From contig NZ_NEVJ01000002.1 of NCBI RefSeq assembly GCF_002261425.1, positions 1,109,453 to 1,173,452 of the forward strand: 64,000 bases of DNA, written 5' to 3'. Both the position numbers and the translations under genes were made by a program. The stretch is from Bordetella genomosp. 9 (lineage in GTDB: Bacteria; Pseudomonadota; Gammaproteobacteria; Burkholderiales; Burkholderiaceae_B). The notes under the pieces are model-generated. The model searched no databases, had not been told where the DNA came from, and worked only from the letters and a program-made list of their open reading frames with translations. Each line of letters begins with the position of its first letter. Position 1 is the stretch's first letter. Below are positions 1 to 9,817 of the stretch, piece by piece.

Positions 1-3000
1 CGCAACGGTACGTGCAAGCCGATGCACTGGATACGCAAGCGCATGACATGCTCTGGGACCTGAGCGCGCGCGACGCCGCTGAGATCGAAGCGCACTGCGC
101 GCGGGCGCAGGCCAGCCTGGATATCGGCAACGGCCCGCTGCTGCGCGCCGTGCGCATAAGCGTGGCGGACGGGAGCTGGCGCCTGTTGCTGGTGGTCCAC
201 CATCTGGCCATCGATGGCGTGTCCTGGCGCATTCTGCTGGAAGACCTGCGGCTGGCCTACGAACAGGCGCTGCAGTTGACGTCCACGTCCACGTCCACGC
301 CGACGCCGACGGCCACGCCCACTCCCACTCCCACGTTGGCGCCGACACTGCCCGCGCGCACCGCCAGCTATGGCGCCTGGGCGCGCTATCTGCGCGGGCA
401 AGCCGCCGCGCACGCGCCCGACGCGCAGTACTGGCTGGAGCAGCCAGCCGGCGATTTCCCGTCACCGGACCACACCGGCGGCGCCGCGCGCCTACGCGAC
501 CAACGACGCGTCGAGATCAGCCTGACGCGCGAACAGACGCAGGCCCTGCTGCGGCAGGCGCCCGCCGCCTACCGAACGCAGGTCAACGACCTGTTGCTGG
601 CCTCGCTCGCCTCCGCCCTGAGGCACTGGCGCGGCGTGCGCGCGGTCCGCATCGACCTGGAAGGCCATGGCCGCGAAAGCGGAGCTGAGTCTCCCGCGCC
701 GCCGCGCGATGCCGAACCACCGCATGGTGCCGAGTCGCCGCACGGTGCCGAATCGCCGCACGACGACACCGTGACGCACGCTGACGCGCCCGACGTCTCG
801 CGCACGGTGGGCTGGTTTACCAGCATCTACCCGGTCGTCCTGGACACGGACGGCGAACCGGAACAGCTGATCCGCCGCACCAAGGAACAACTGCGCGCCA
901 TTCCCCGCAACGGCATAGGCCATGGCGTCCTGAAACAATGGGGCGACCCATCCGTCCGCGACGCACTGGCAAATGCGCCCCAGGCCTCCATCCTCTTCAA
1001 CTACCTGGGCCAGTTCGACGCCGGCGTCGGCACGGGCGGCGACTGGCGTGTCGCCGCCGAAGACGTAGGCGCCGGCCAACTGGACAGCGCATCCTTGTCA
1101 CACGCGCTGGCTATCAACGGCCGCGTCTATGACGGCCGCCTGACGCTGGACCTGGGCTATAGCGGCGGGCAGTGGGCCGAAGCGACCATGCGCGACCTGG
1201 CCGCCTGCTGGACACAGGCGCTGTCGGCCGTGATCGCGCATTGCACCAGCGGCGCGCAGGGCGTCACGCCTTCCGATTTCCCGCTGGCGCGGCTGACGCA
1301 GGCCGAACTGGACGCGCTGCCCATTCCCGCGCCGGTCACCCAATGGCAGGACATCTACCCGGTCACGCCCATGCAGGCCGGCATGCTGTTCCATGCCGTC
1401 TATGAACGCGACGCCACCACCGCCACTGCCACGTCCACCGCTATGGATACGGCGACGCCGACGGCCGCCGCCACATCGCCCGTCGCCACATCGGCCGCCG
1501 CCATCCCGGCGGTCGCTGCCAGCCAACCCTACATCAACCAGCTGCGCGTCGACGTGCGCGGCCTGGATGCAAGGCGCTTCCAGTCCGCCTGGGAAGCCGC
1601 CGTGGCCCGCCACGACGTGCTGCGCACCGGCTTCATCGCCAGGGCCGGCGCGCCCTTGCAATGGGTCGCCCGCCAGGCCCGGCTGCCATTCGAACAGGTG
1701 ACACTGCGCGGCGCCAACGACGTGGCCGCGCAACTCGACGCCTTGGCCGCCGCCCAACGCGCGGCCGGCTTCGACCTCGCGAGCCCGCCCTTGATGCGTT
1801 GCATGCTGGTGCGCGTGAACGACGGCACGCACCATTTCATCTGGACCCACCATCATCTGCTGCTGGACGGATGGAGCACCTCCCGACTGTTGGGAGAAGT
1901 GCTGAGCGAGTACGCGGGGAGGGCGGTCGCGCGTGCCGCGGGACGCTACAAGGACTATCTGCACTGGCTTTCCACCCGCGACGCAAAGGCCACCGAGGTC
2001 TACTGGACCGGACAATTGCGCCAGCTGGAAGCGCCGACCTTGCTGGCCGAAGCCCACGCGCCTGGCCATGCATCCGCCGCGCGGGTCGCGCCGGACATGC
2101 GGCCGGACCAGGACCGATACGGCAGCTGGAGCCTGGACCTGGACCAGGCAACGACCCAATCGCTGGTCGCCTGCGCGCGGCGCGAGCGCGTCACGCTCAA
2201 TACGCTGGTGCAGGCCGCCTGGTCGCTGGTGTTGAGCCTGCACACCGGCCAGGACACGGTGGCGTTCGGCGCGACGACGTCGGGCCGCCCGGACGATCTG
2301 GCGGGGGCACAGCACGTGCTCGGCCTGTACATCAACACGCTGCCCGTCCTGGTGCATCTGCGCCCGACGCGGACAGTCGGAGACTGGCTGCGCGAGCTCC
2401 AGGCGGGCAACATAGCCGCTCGCGAATACGAGCATACGCCGCTCTATGCAATACAGCGCTGGGCGGGCCAGGGCGGACAGGCCTTGTTCGACACGCTGCT
2501 GGTGTTCGAAAACTATCCGGTCGACGAGGCGTTGGCCCAACCCTTGCCCGGCGACGTACGGTTCAGCGGACTCGCCACGACGGAGCAGACCAGCTATCCG
2601 TTGACGGTGGTCGTTTCGCATCGGGACCACCTGTATCTGCGACTGGGTCACGACCGGCTGTCGTACGGCGATGCGGAAGCGGAAATGCTGGGGCGTCGCC
2701 TGTTGCGGACGCTGTCGCTGTTGGCGTCCGATGGCGATGCGGGCCTGGGAACGCTGGGCTTGCTGGCGGACCAGGAATGCGATGCGCTGCGGTCGTGGAC
2801 GGTCGGCGGATCGCTCGTCGATGCCCTGGCAAAATGGCGGGACCAGCCTGTCCACGCCGTGATCGCGGCGCAGGCGGCCCGCACGCCGGGTGCGGTCGCG
2901 GTAAGCATGGCGGTGACGGCGCAGGCCGGCGCAGGCGCTGAGGTCGCCGGTGGTGCCACCGGCGCCGATGGCGTCGTCACGTTGACCCTGACCTACGCGG

Positions 3001-6000
3001 AACTGGAACGGCAGTCGAACCGGCTGGCGCATCGGCTGATATCGCTGGGCGTCGGCCCCGAGCAGCGCGTGGCGATCGCCGCGCATCGACATCCGTCGCT
3101 GGTGGTGAGCCTGTTGGCGGTACTCAAGACCGGCGCGGCCTACGTGCCGCTGGATCCGGAATATCCGGATGATCGGCTGGCCTACATGGTGCAGGACAGC
3201 GCGCCCGCGCTGGTGTTGACGCAATCGTGGCTGTCGGATCGCGTACGGACATGGACCGACGCGCTCCTGGAGGTCGACACGCTGGACCTGTCCGGCGAAC
3301 CAGACGATGCCCCGGACGTGCCGGTGCACGCCGAGCAGACGTGCTACGTGATCTACACATCCGGCTCCACCGGCAGGCCCAAAGGCGCCGCCAATCGCCA
3401 CATCGGCCTGGGCAATCGCCTGGCCTGGATGCAGCAGGCCTACGGCCTCGGCACCGACGACGTCGTGCTGCAGAAGACACCCTTCAGCTTCGACGTCTCG
3501 GTATGGGAGTTCTTCTGGCCGCTGATGACGGGCGCGCGTCTGGCGCTGGCCGGCGTGGGCGAGCATCGCGACGCCGAGCGGCTGCTGGCGCGCATCGTCG
3601 ATCATGGCGTCACGACGCTGCACTTCGTGCCCTCGATGCTGCACGCCTTCGTGTCGCACTGCGAATCATCGCCGGCCGGCGATGCGTCCATGCTCGACGC
3701 AGCCCGGCAGGTACTGCGCCGCGTCTTCTGCAGCGGTGAAGCATTGCCCGCGGAACTGTGCGCGCGCTTCCAGGCCCTGTTTCCGACGACCGAGCTGCAT
3801 AACCTTTACGGCCCGACCGAAGCGGCCATCGACGTCACCTTCTGGGATTGCGCGAACACCAGCGGCACCGGCGTGCCCATCGGCCGCGCGATCGCGGGCC
3901 TGCGCACGCATGTCCTGGACGCGAACCTGAACGAAGTCCCGCCCGGCGTAGCGGGAGAGTTGTACCTGGGCGGGACAGGCCTGGGCCGAGGCTACCTGAA
4001 CCGGCCGAGCCTGACCGCCGATCGCTTCATCGCCGATCCCTTCGGCACAGGCCAGAGGCTTTATCGCACAGGCGACCTGGCCCGTTGGAATCACGACGGC
4101 CAGCTCGAATACCTCGGCCGCCTGGACCATCAGGTCAAGCTGCGCGGCCAGCGTATCGAGCTGGGTGAAATCGAAGCGCAGCTGCAGGCGCTGCCCGGCG
4201 TGCAGCAGGCGGCGGTACTGGCGCAAACGGGCGCGCCATCGGACGCCTGCAATGCCGGCAATGCCGGTAATTCCAGCACCGCCGCCGGCGCCGCCAGCAT
4301 GCGCCTGGTCGCGTACGTCACGCCAGCGGACCTGGACGCCACCGCACTACGGCAGGCCCTGGAACAGAACCTGCCTGCCTACATGGTCCCTTCCGCCTTC
4401 GTCCTGCTGGACAAGCTCCCGGTGACGGCCAACGGCAAGCTGGACCGCCGGGCGCTCCCCCAAGCCGAATTCACCGCTACGCAAGCCTACGAACCCCCGC
4501 AGGGCCAGGCGGAAGAAGCCCTGGCCGCCATCTGGCGCGAGGTCCTCGGCATCGACCCGATCGGTCGCCACGACAACTACTTCGAAGTCGGCGGCGATTC
4601 CATCCTGAGCATCCAGATCGTCGCGCGAGCACGGCAGGCCGGTCTGCGGCTCACCCCCCGGCAGGTATTCGAGCACCAGACCATCGCCGAACTGGCGAAT
4701 GACGCCCAGCCCGTCTCCGCGCACGACCCCGCCGCGCCACGACCACAGGCAGCGGACGCGCCGGTGGCCGGCAGCGACATCGAAGACGTCCATTCCCTTT
4801 CGCCGACGCAGGAAGGCATGCTCTTCCACTCGATCGAGGCAAACGGCAAAGCCCTTTACGTGAACCAGATCAGCGTCCGCATGCACGGCGCCGACGCGCA
4901 GCGCCTGGCCGACGCATGGGCGGCGATGGTGGCGCGCCATCCCACCTTGCGCACGTCCTTCCTGTGGCAAGCCGGCATGGACCGTCCCTTGCAGATCGTC
5001 CATCGCGAGGTCGACCCCAACGTCCGTGTCCTCGATTGGCGCGGCCGCCCGGATCTGGCGGAGCAACTGGCCGTCCACGCGGCGGCCGAAGCGCAAGCCA
5101 TCGATCTCGCGCGCGCGCCGCTATCCCGCCTGGCCTTGATCCGCCTGGACGCCGACACCCATCAGCTGATCTGGACGCACCATCACCTGCTGCTGGACGG
5201 CTGGAGCGCGTCGCGCCTGATGGGCGAGTGGCTGCGTGCCTACGGGGGCGATGCGCTGCCGCCCGCCGGCCCCGCCTATGGTCGCTACGTGCGTTGGCTG
5301 GCGGGCCAGGATCGCCAGGCCAGCGAGCGTTTCTGGCAGCAGGCGCTGCGGTCGCTGGATGGGCCGACCCTGCTGGCGCAGTGCCCCGGCGCTCGCCAGC
5401 AACCGGGCGCGGAAGGCTATGCGCGCATCTACACCCGCCTGGACGCGGCGCGCACCGCCGGCCTGCGGCGGTTTGCCCAGTCCCAGCGGGTCACGCTGAA
5501 TACGGTGATTCAGGCAGCCTGGGGCCTGCTGTTGCAGCGCTGCGCAGGCAAGGACACGGTCGTGTTCGGCGCCACGGTATCGGGGCGTCCCGCCGCCCTG
5601 GACGGCGTGGAAGATATCCTGGGCCTGTTCATCAACACCATCCCGGTGCCCGTCCGCGCGGCGCCGTCGCGGACGGTGGGCGACTTCCTGCGCGACCTGC
5701 AGGCGGAAAACCTGCGGCTGCGCGAACACGAACATGCCGGGCTGGCGGACATCCAGCGCTGGGCCGGGTCTTCCGGCCGGCCCCTGTTCGACAGCATCAT
5801 CGTGTTCGAGAACTATCCCGTCGATCGCACCCTGAAGGACCGCGAGCGCTACGGACTGCGCTTCGAGGACAGCCAGGGCGGCGGCCTGACCGGCTACGTC
5901 ATGGATATCCAGGTCGTCGCCACCGACGAGATCGAACTGGAGTACTGCTACGCCACGGCGCAGCTGCCCGAGGCCATGGTGTTCGACCTGCGGCGCCAGA

Positions 6001-8771
6001 TGGAACATCTGCTGCGCGAGATCGAGCGCGATGCGCGGGCGCCCGTGGGCAGCCTGGGCTGGCTGGACGAAGCAGCGCTGGAGCAGCTGCGGATCTGGGG
6101 CCGCGACGCCGGCCAGCCGCCCGCCGGCGAACGGGGCCATGTCCATGAACTGATCGCCGCGCATGCGCGGCGGCAACCGGACGCCCTGGCCGTGGTCATG
6201 GATGACGACGCATACACCTATGCCGCCCTGGACGCGGCGGCCAACCGCCTGGCGCATCGCCTGGTGCGCGCGGGCATCGGCCCCGAAGTCCGTGTCGGCG
6301 TGGCGATGCCGCGTTCGCTCGATACCGTGGTGGCTTTCCTGACGGTGCTCAAGGCGGGAGGTACGTACGTCCCGATGGACCTGGATCATCCGGAGGACCG
6401 ACTGGCCTATATCGCCCGCGACAGCGGTATGGCGCTGCTGCTGACGGCGGCATCCGCGCCGGCCCACCTGTCGCGCATCGGCGTGCCGGTGCTGGCCTGC
6501 GACGCCGCGGCTGCCACCGGCCAGCCATCCACCCCACCGCGCGTGCGCCTGTCGCCGGACAACCTTGCCTACATCATTTACACGTCCGGCTCCACCGGCA
6601 AGCCCAAGGGCGTGGCGGTCAGCCACGGTCCGCTCGCCATGCACTGCCAGGCCACGGCGCGCATCTATGGCATGACGCCGGATTCGCGCGAGCTGCTGTT
6701 CATGTCGTTCTCGTTCGACGGCGCGCATGAGCGATGGCTGACGGCGTTGACGACCGGCGCGCGCCTGGCGGTGCGCGGCCAGGATCTTTGGACGGCGCAG
6801 GAATCGCTGGAGGCCTTGCGCCGATACGGCATCACCAATGCGGCCTTCCCGCCCGCCTATCTGGCGCAGATGGCGGAACATGCCGCAGTGCATGGCAACG
6901 CGCCGCCGATGGACCTGTACGTGTTCGGCGGCGAGGCGATGCCGCGCGCGGTCTACGAGCGGGTGCGCACGCACCTGCCGGCGCGCAGCTATATCAACGG
7001 CTATGGTCCCACCGAGACCGTGGTAACGCCCCTGATCTGGAAGACGCCGGCCGACGCGGGCTTCGATTGCGCCTATGCGCCCATCGGCAAGACGGTGGGC
7101 GAGCGGCAGCTGTATGTGCTGGACGCGGACCTGCGGCCGGTGCCGGTCGGGCACGTCGGCGAGCTGTATATCGGCGGCTACGGTGTCGCGCGCGGCTATC
7201 TGGGGCGCATGGCGCTGACGGCGGAAAGCTTTGTCGCCGATCCGTTCGGAGAGCCGGGCGCGCGCATGTATCGCAGCGGGGATATGGTGCGGTGGCTGCC
7301 GGATGGCAATGTGGAGTACATCGGCCGGCGCGACAACCAGGTGAAGATCCGCGGATTCCGCATCGAACTGGGCGAAGTGGAATCGCGCATCCTGGCGCTG
7401 CCAGGCGTGGAAGAGGCCGCCGTCGTGGTGCACCAGGGACCGTCCGGGACGCAATTGGCCGCCTACGTCGGCGCGGGACAGCAGAGCACCGGCAACCCCG
7501 GCGCCCATGCCCTGGCGGCCCGCCTGCGCACGCAGCTCGCCGCGCGGTTGCCGGACTACATGGTTCCGGCATCCATCACGGTGCTGCCCAGACTGCCGCG
7601 CCTGATCAGCGGCAAGCTGGACCGTCAGGCCTTGCCCGCGCCCAGCGCGTCGGCGCAGCGGGAGTTCGTGGCGCCGTCCACCGACGCGGCGCGCCAGCTT
7701 GCCGCCATCTGGGAAAACGTGCTGGACGTCCCCCGCGTGGGACAGACCGACAACTTCTTCGAGCTGGGCGGCGATTCGCTGCTGAGCCTCAAGATGTTGA
7801 GCCGCGTACGCGCGCTTGCGCATCCGGACCTGTCGTTCACGCTGCGCGACCTGATGCGCCAGCCCACCATCGCCGGCCTGCTGGGCCTGGAGGCTATCCA
7901 GCCCCCGGCGCCGATTCCGCTGAACGGCGGGCAGGGCGCGCGCGCGCCCTTGTTCTGCGTGCATGCGGGCATGGGCACGCTCTACGACTACCAGCCGCTG
8001 GCCAGGGCGTTCGACGGCATCCAGCCGGTATACGGCCTGCCATGCCGCATGCTGCTGGACGGCGCCCACCTGGACCATTCCCTGTCGCAGATGGCCGACG
8101 ACTATTGCGCCATGGTGGCGGCGGCCCAGCCGCAAGGAGCCATCCACCTGCTGGGATGGTCGCTGGGCGGCACGCTGGCGGCGATGATGACGCAACGCCT
8201 GGAAGCGCAAGGCCGCGCGGTCGCCTTCCTGGGCCTGGTGGATCCCTACATCAGCGGACTGGAGCGGGATCCCCTGCGCGACTGGCGCGAGGACCTGCCG
8301 GCCTATGCGCGGCTGATGGTGCCCGATATTCCGCCCGACCGCATCGCCGCCGCCAGCCTGGCCGACGGGGCTGAACCGACGCTGGAAGCAGTCGAATCAC
8401 GCTTGCGCGATCTGCTGGATGGCTCGACCGCCGGCCAGGCGGCCTTGGGCGCGCAGGAGCTTGCCCGCATCTTCCTGGTGGCGCGCCGGCTGCAGGCGCT
8501 GTCGCTGGAGGCCGGTCCCGTCGGCAAGGTGCGCGCGCGTCCATGGTGCTGGTGGCGCGCGGACCGCGACCCGGTGCAACGATGGACCCTGTCCGCGCAG
8601 CTGGGCCACGCGACCGGCGTGGTCCATCGCACGGTGAACGCGGATCACTATGCCATCATCCGCGCCGCCGAACTGCGCGAGCAGCTGGGCATCGCGCTGG
8701 CGATGGCGTGCGACACCGGCGATGCCGCCGACGCGGCCGCCGAAGCCGCGCTTGCGGAGGAGGATACATAG
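1..8771 (+). CDS. Non-ribosomal peptide synthetase, 3' part (E / C-A-T / C-A-T-TE), siderophore type
   Basis: This cytoplasmic megasynthase is open at the left edge, where the reading frame continues upstream of the first possible GTG at 12. Residues here are numbered from that GTG. An epimerisation domain spans about 1-430 (HHLAIDGVSW, EGHGRE, RTVGWFT, FNYLGQ). The next module has a C domain (about 440-900, HHHLLLDGWS at 613), an A domain (about 945-1480, YVIYTSGSTGRPKG) and a carrier domain (GGDSI near 1525). The last module has C (about 1590-2035), A (about 2045-2540), carrier (GGDSL near 2583) and a thioesterase with GWSLGG near 2715. The specificity residues of A1 read D-V-W-H-F-S-L-I-D, the known serine code. 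A2 reads D-G-E-A-V-G-G-V-T, where Glu239 suggests a basic residue such as N5-hydroxyornithine, in keeping with the hydroxylase gene nearby. Both C domains begin with a PMQ/PTQ-x-GMLFH motif typical of D-Cl subtypes. The product is inferred to be a hydroxamate siderophore ending in Ser and (hydroxy)Orn. Confidence 0.95.
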   Translation, partial: QRYVQADALDTQAHDMLWDLSARDAAEIEAHCARAQASLDIGNGPLLRAVRISVADGSWRLLLVVHHLAIDGVSWRILLEDLRLAYEQALQLTSTSTSTPTPTATPTPTPTLAPTLPARTASYGAWARYLRGQAAAHAPDAQYWLEQPAGDFPSPDHTGGAARLRDQRRVEISLTREQTQALLRQAPAAYRTQVNDLLLASLASALRHWRGVRAVRIDLEGHGRESGAESPAPPRDAEPPHGAESPHGAESPHDDTVTHADAPDVSRTVGWFTSIYPVVLDTDGEPEQLIRRTKEQLRAIPRNGIGHGVLKQWGDPSVRDALANAPQASILFNYLGQFDAGVGTGGDWRVAAEDVGAGQLDSASLSHALAINGRVYDGRLTLDLGYSGGQWAEATMRDLAACWTQALSAVIAHCTSGAQGVTPSDFPLARLTQAELDALPIPAPVTQWQDIYPVTPMQAGMLFHAVYERDATTATATSTAMDTATPTAAATSPVATSAAAIPAVAASQPYINQLRVDVRGLDARRFQSAWEAAVARHDVLRTGFIARAGAPLQWVARQARLPFEQVTLRGANDVAAQLDALAAAQRAAGFDLASPPLMRCMLVRVNDGTHHFIWTHHHLLLDGWSTSRLLGEVLSEYAGRAVARAAGRYKDYLHWLSTRDAKATEVYWTGQLRQLEAPTLLAEAHAPGHASAARVAPDMRPDQDRYGSWSLDLDQATTQSLVACARRERVTLNTLVQAAWSLVLSLHTGQDTVAFGATTSGRPDDLAGAQHVLGLYINTLPVLVHLRPTRTVGDWLRELQAGNIAAREYEHTPLYAIQRWAGQGGQALFDTLLVFENYPVDEALAQPLPGDVRFSGLATTEQTSYPLTVVVSHRDHLYLRLGHDRLSYGDAEAEMLGRRLLRTLSLLASDGDAGLGTLGLLADQECDALRSWTVGGSLVDALAKWRDQPVHAVIAAQAARTPGAVAVSMAVTAQAGAGAEVAGGATGADGVVTLTLTYAELERQSNRLAHRLISLGVGPEQRVAIAAHRHPSLVVSLLAVLKTGAAYVPLDPEYPDDRLAYMVQDSAPALVLTQSWLSDRVRTWTDALLEVDTLDLSGEPDDAPDVPVHAEQTCYVIYTSGSTGRPKGAANRHIGLGNRLAWMQQAYGLGTDDVVLQKTPFSFDVSVWEFFWPLMTGARLALAGVGEHRDAERLLARIVDHGVTTLHFVPSMLHAFVSHCESSPAGDASMLDAARQVLRRVFCSGEALPAELCARFQALFPTTELHNLYGPTEAAIDVTFWDCANTSGTGVPIGRAIAGLRTHVLDANLNEVPPGVAGELYLGGTGLGRGYLNRPSLTADRFIADPFGTGQRLYRTGDLARWNHDGQLEYLGRLDHQVKLRGQRIELGEIEAQLQALPGVQQAAVLAQTGAPSDACNAGNAGNSSTAAGAASMRLVAYVTPADLDATALRQALEQNLPAYMVPSAFVLLDKLPVTANGKLDRRALPQAEFTATQAYEPPQGQAEEALAAIWREVLGIDPIGRHDNYFEVGGDSILSIQIVARARQAGLRLTPRQVFEHQTIAELANDAQPVSAHDPAAPRPQAADAPVAGSDIEDVHSLSPTQEGMLFHSIEANGKALYVNQISVRMHGADAQRLADAWAAMVARHPTLRTSFLWQAGMDRPLQIVHREVDPNVRVLDWRGRPDLAEQLAVHAAAEAQAIDLARAPLSRLALIRLDADTHQLIWTHHHLLLDGWSASRLMGEWLRAYGGDALPPAGPAYGRYVRWLAGQDRQASERFWQQALRSLDGPTLLAQCPGARQQPGAEGYARIYTRLDAARTAGLRRFAQSQRVTLNTVIQAAWGLLLQRCAGKDTVVFGATVSGRPAALDGVEDILGLFINTIPVPVRAAPSRTVGDFLRDLQAENLRLREHEHAGLADIQRWAGSSGRPLFDSIIVFENYPVDRTLKDRERYGLRFEDSQGGGLTGYVMDIQVVATDEIELEYCYATAQLPEAMVFDLRRQMEHLLREIERDARAPVGSLGWLDEAALEQLRIWGRDAGQPPAGERGHVHELIAAHARRQPDALAVVMDDDAYTYAALDAAANRLAHRLVRAGIGPEVRVGVAMPRSLDTVVAFLTVLKAGGTYVPMDLDHPEDRLAYIARDSGMALLLTAASAPAHLSRIGVPVLACDAAAATGQPSTPPRVRLSPDNLAYIIYTSGSTGKPKGVAVSHGPLAMHCQATARIYGMTPDSRELLFMSFSFDGAHERWLTALTTGARLAVRGQDLWTAQESLEALRRYGITNAAFPPAYLAQMAEHAAVHGNAPPMDLYVFGGEAMPRAVYERVRTHLPARSYINGYGPTETVVTPLIWKTPADAGFDCAYAPIGKTVGERQLYVLDADLRPVPVGHVGELYIGGYGVARGYLGRMALTAESFVADPFGEPGARMYRSGDMVRWLPDGNVEYIGRRDNQVKIRGFRIELGEVESRILALPGVEEAAVVVHQGPSGTQLAAYVGAGQQSTGNPGAHALAARLRTQLAARLPDYMVPASITVLPRLPRLISGKLDRQALPAPSASAQREFVAPSTDAARQLAAIWENVLDVPRVGQTDNFFELGGDSLLSLKMLSRVRALAHPDLSFTLRDLMRQPTIAGLLGLEAIQPPAPIPLNGGQGARAPLFCVHAGMGTLYDYQPLARAFDGIQPVYGLPCRMLLDGAHLDHSLSQMADDYCAMVAAAQPQGAIHLLGWSLGGTLAAMMTQRLEAQGRAVAFLGLVDPYISGLERDPLRDWREDLPAYARLMVPDIPPDRIAAASLADGAEPTLEAVESRLRDLLDGSTAGQAALGAQELARIFLVARRLQALSLEAGPVGKVRARPWCWWRADRDPVQRWTLSAQLGHATGVVHRTVNADHYAIIRAAELREQLGIALAMACDTGDAADAAAEAALAEEDT

Positions 8772-8806
8772 CTGGCGGTGGATGGATGACCGGCCGGCGC
8801 CGGAAA

Positions 8807-8837
8807 GCCGCTTTTCCGCCGCGGGGGGGAAAGCGGC
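8807..8837. terminator. Inverted repeat between convergent NRPS and esterase genes
   Basis: The arms GCCGCTTTTCC and GGGAAAGCGGC pair except for one position, leaving a loop of about nine bases. The repeat lies in the 91-bp gap between the NRPS stop and the stop of the leftward esterase gene, so it could end transcription from both sides. There is no clear T tract, so intrinsic termination is not certain. Confidence 0.4.
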
Positions 8838-8862
8838 GGACTGGCGCTAAATTAGCGGCGGA

Positions 8863-9816
8863 CTAGCGGGCCGCGGCCGGCGCGAACGCGCCGGCCAGCC
8901 ACGCCGCGATATCGCGGCGTACCTGCATGGCTTCGGAAACGATGTTCCCCAGCCGCGCGAAATCGTGCACCATGCCCGGATACACCACGCAGTCGGCGCG
9001 TACGCCAGCGTCGCGCAGGCGTTGTCCGTAGGCCAGGCCTTCGTCGGTCAGCATGTCGCATTCGGCCAGGACGATATGGGCTGGCGCCAGCCCCGACAGG
9101 TCCTGGCATTCCAGGGGCGCGAAGCGCCAGTCGCGCGGGTTGCCGGCATCACCCAGATAATGCCGGTACATCCAGCGCAGCGTTTCCGCCTCCAGCAGAT
9201 AGCCGGTGGCATAGCGGCGGCGCGTGTCGAAATCCTCGTCGGCGCTGGTGCAGGGATAGAGCAGCACCTGCGCCGTGGGCGGCGCCAGGCCCGCATCGCG
9301 CGATGCGATCGCCAGTCCGGTGGCCAGCGTGGCCCCCGCGCTATCGCCGCACACGGCCACGCGCGACGCATCGCATCCCAATGCCGCGGCGTTGCCGAGC
9401 GCCCATCGATAGGCATCCCAGGCGTCTTCCACCGCGGCGGGAAAGCGATGTTCCGGCGCCAGCCGGTAATCCACCGCCAGCACCGCGCACGGCGTCAGCG
9501 CCGCCAGGTCGCGGCACAGGGAATCATGCGATTCCAGGCCGCCGATACAGTAACCGCCGCCGTGGAAGAACAGCAGCAGCGGCAAGGCGCCGCCGCCGGC
9601 CGGCAGGTACAGCCGCATCGGCAGCCGGCCGCCGTCCCGCCTCGCCGTGTTCAACAAGCGGGTGTCGACCCGTGGCGACCCGGGCGTATCCAGCATGGGC
9701 GTGGCGGCGTCGTAGTCCGCCCGCGCCTGGGCCGGCGTGCACGTGTGCATGGGGCGGCCCCCGCCCGCCGCCACCATTTCCAGGAAGGCCGCCAGGTCGG
9801 GCTGCAGCATGCTCAC
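8863..9816 (-). CDS. Alpha/beta hydrolase, hormone-sensitive-lipase family esterase
   Basis: The 317-residue protein has the HSL-family oxyanion motif HGGGYCIGG (about residue 84) and the nucleophile motif GDSAGA (about 158). A later Asp in AECDMLTDEG and a His in MVHDF complete a likely catalytic triad. No signal peptide is seen, so it is probably cytoplasmic. It starts at GTG 9816, or at an in-frame ATG at 9810, one base after the TonB receptor stop, so the two are probably translationally coupled. The position at the end of the siderophore operon suggests a role in hydrolysing an ester in the siderophore or a precursor. That role is inferred: known siderophore esterases (Fes, IroD/IroE) belong to other families. 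Confidence 0.85.
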   Translation of the reverse strand: MSMLQPDLAAFLEMVAAGGGRPMHTCTPAQARADYDAATPMLDTPGSPRVDTRLLNTARRDGGRLPMRLYLPAGGGALPLLLFFHGGGYCIGGLESHDSLCRDLAALTPCAVLAVDYRLAPEHRFPAAVEDAWDAYRWALGNAAALGCDASRVAVCGDSAGATLATGLAIASRDAGLAPPTAQVLLYPCTSADEDFDTRRRYATGYLLEAETLRWMYRHYLGDAGNPRDWRFAPLECQDLSGLAPAHIVLAECDMLTDEGLAYGQRLRDAGVRADCVVYPGMVHDFARLGNIVSEAMQVRRDIAAWLAGAFAPAAAR

Positions 9817-9817
9817 G

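Noticed and set aside
1098..3659. An 853-codon open frame on the minus strand inside the NRPS
   Set aside because: Same reason: it opposes conserved NRPS motifs and has no recognisable domain.
5121..8210. A 1029-codon open frame on the minus strand inside the NRPS
   Set aside because: Arg/Gln/His-rich composition without motifs, lying opposite unmistakable C, A and T domain coding; a high-GC shadow.
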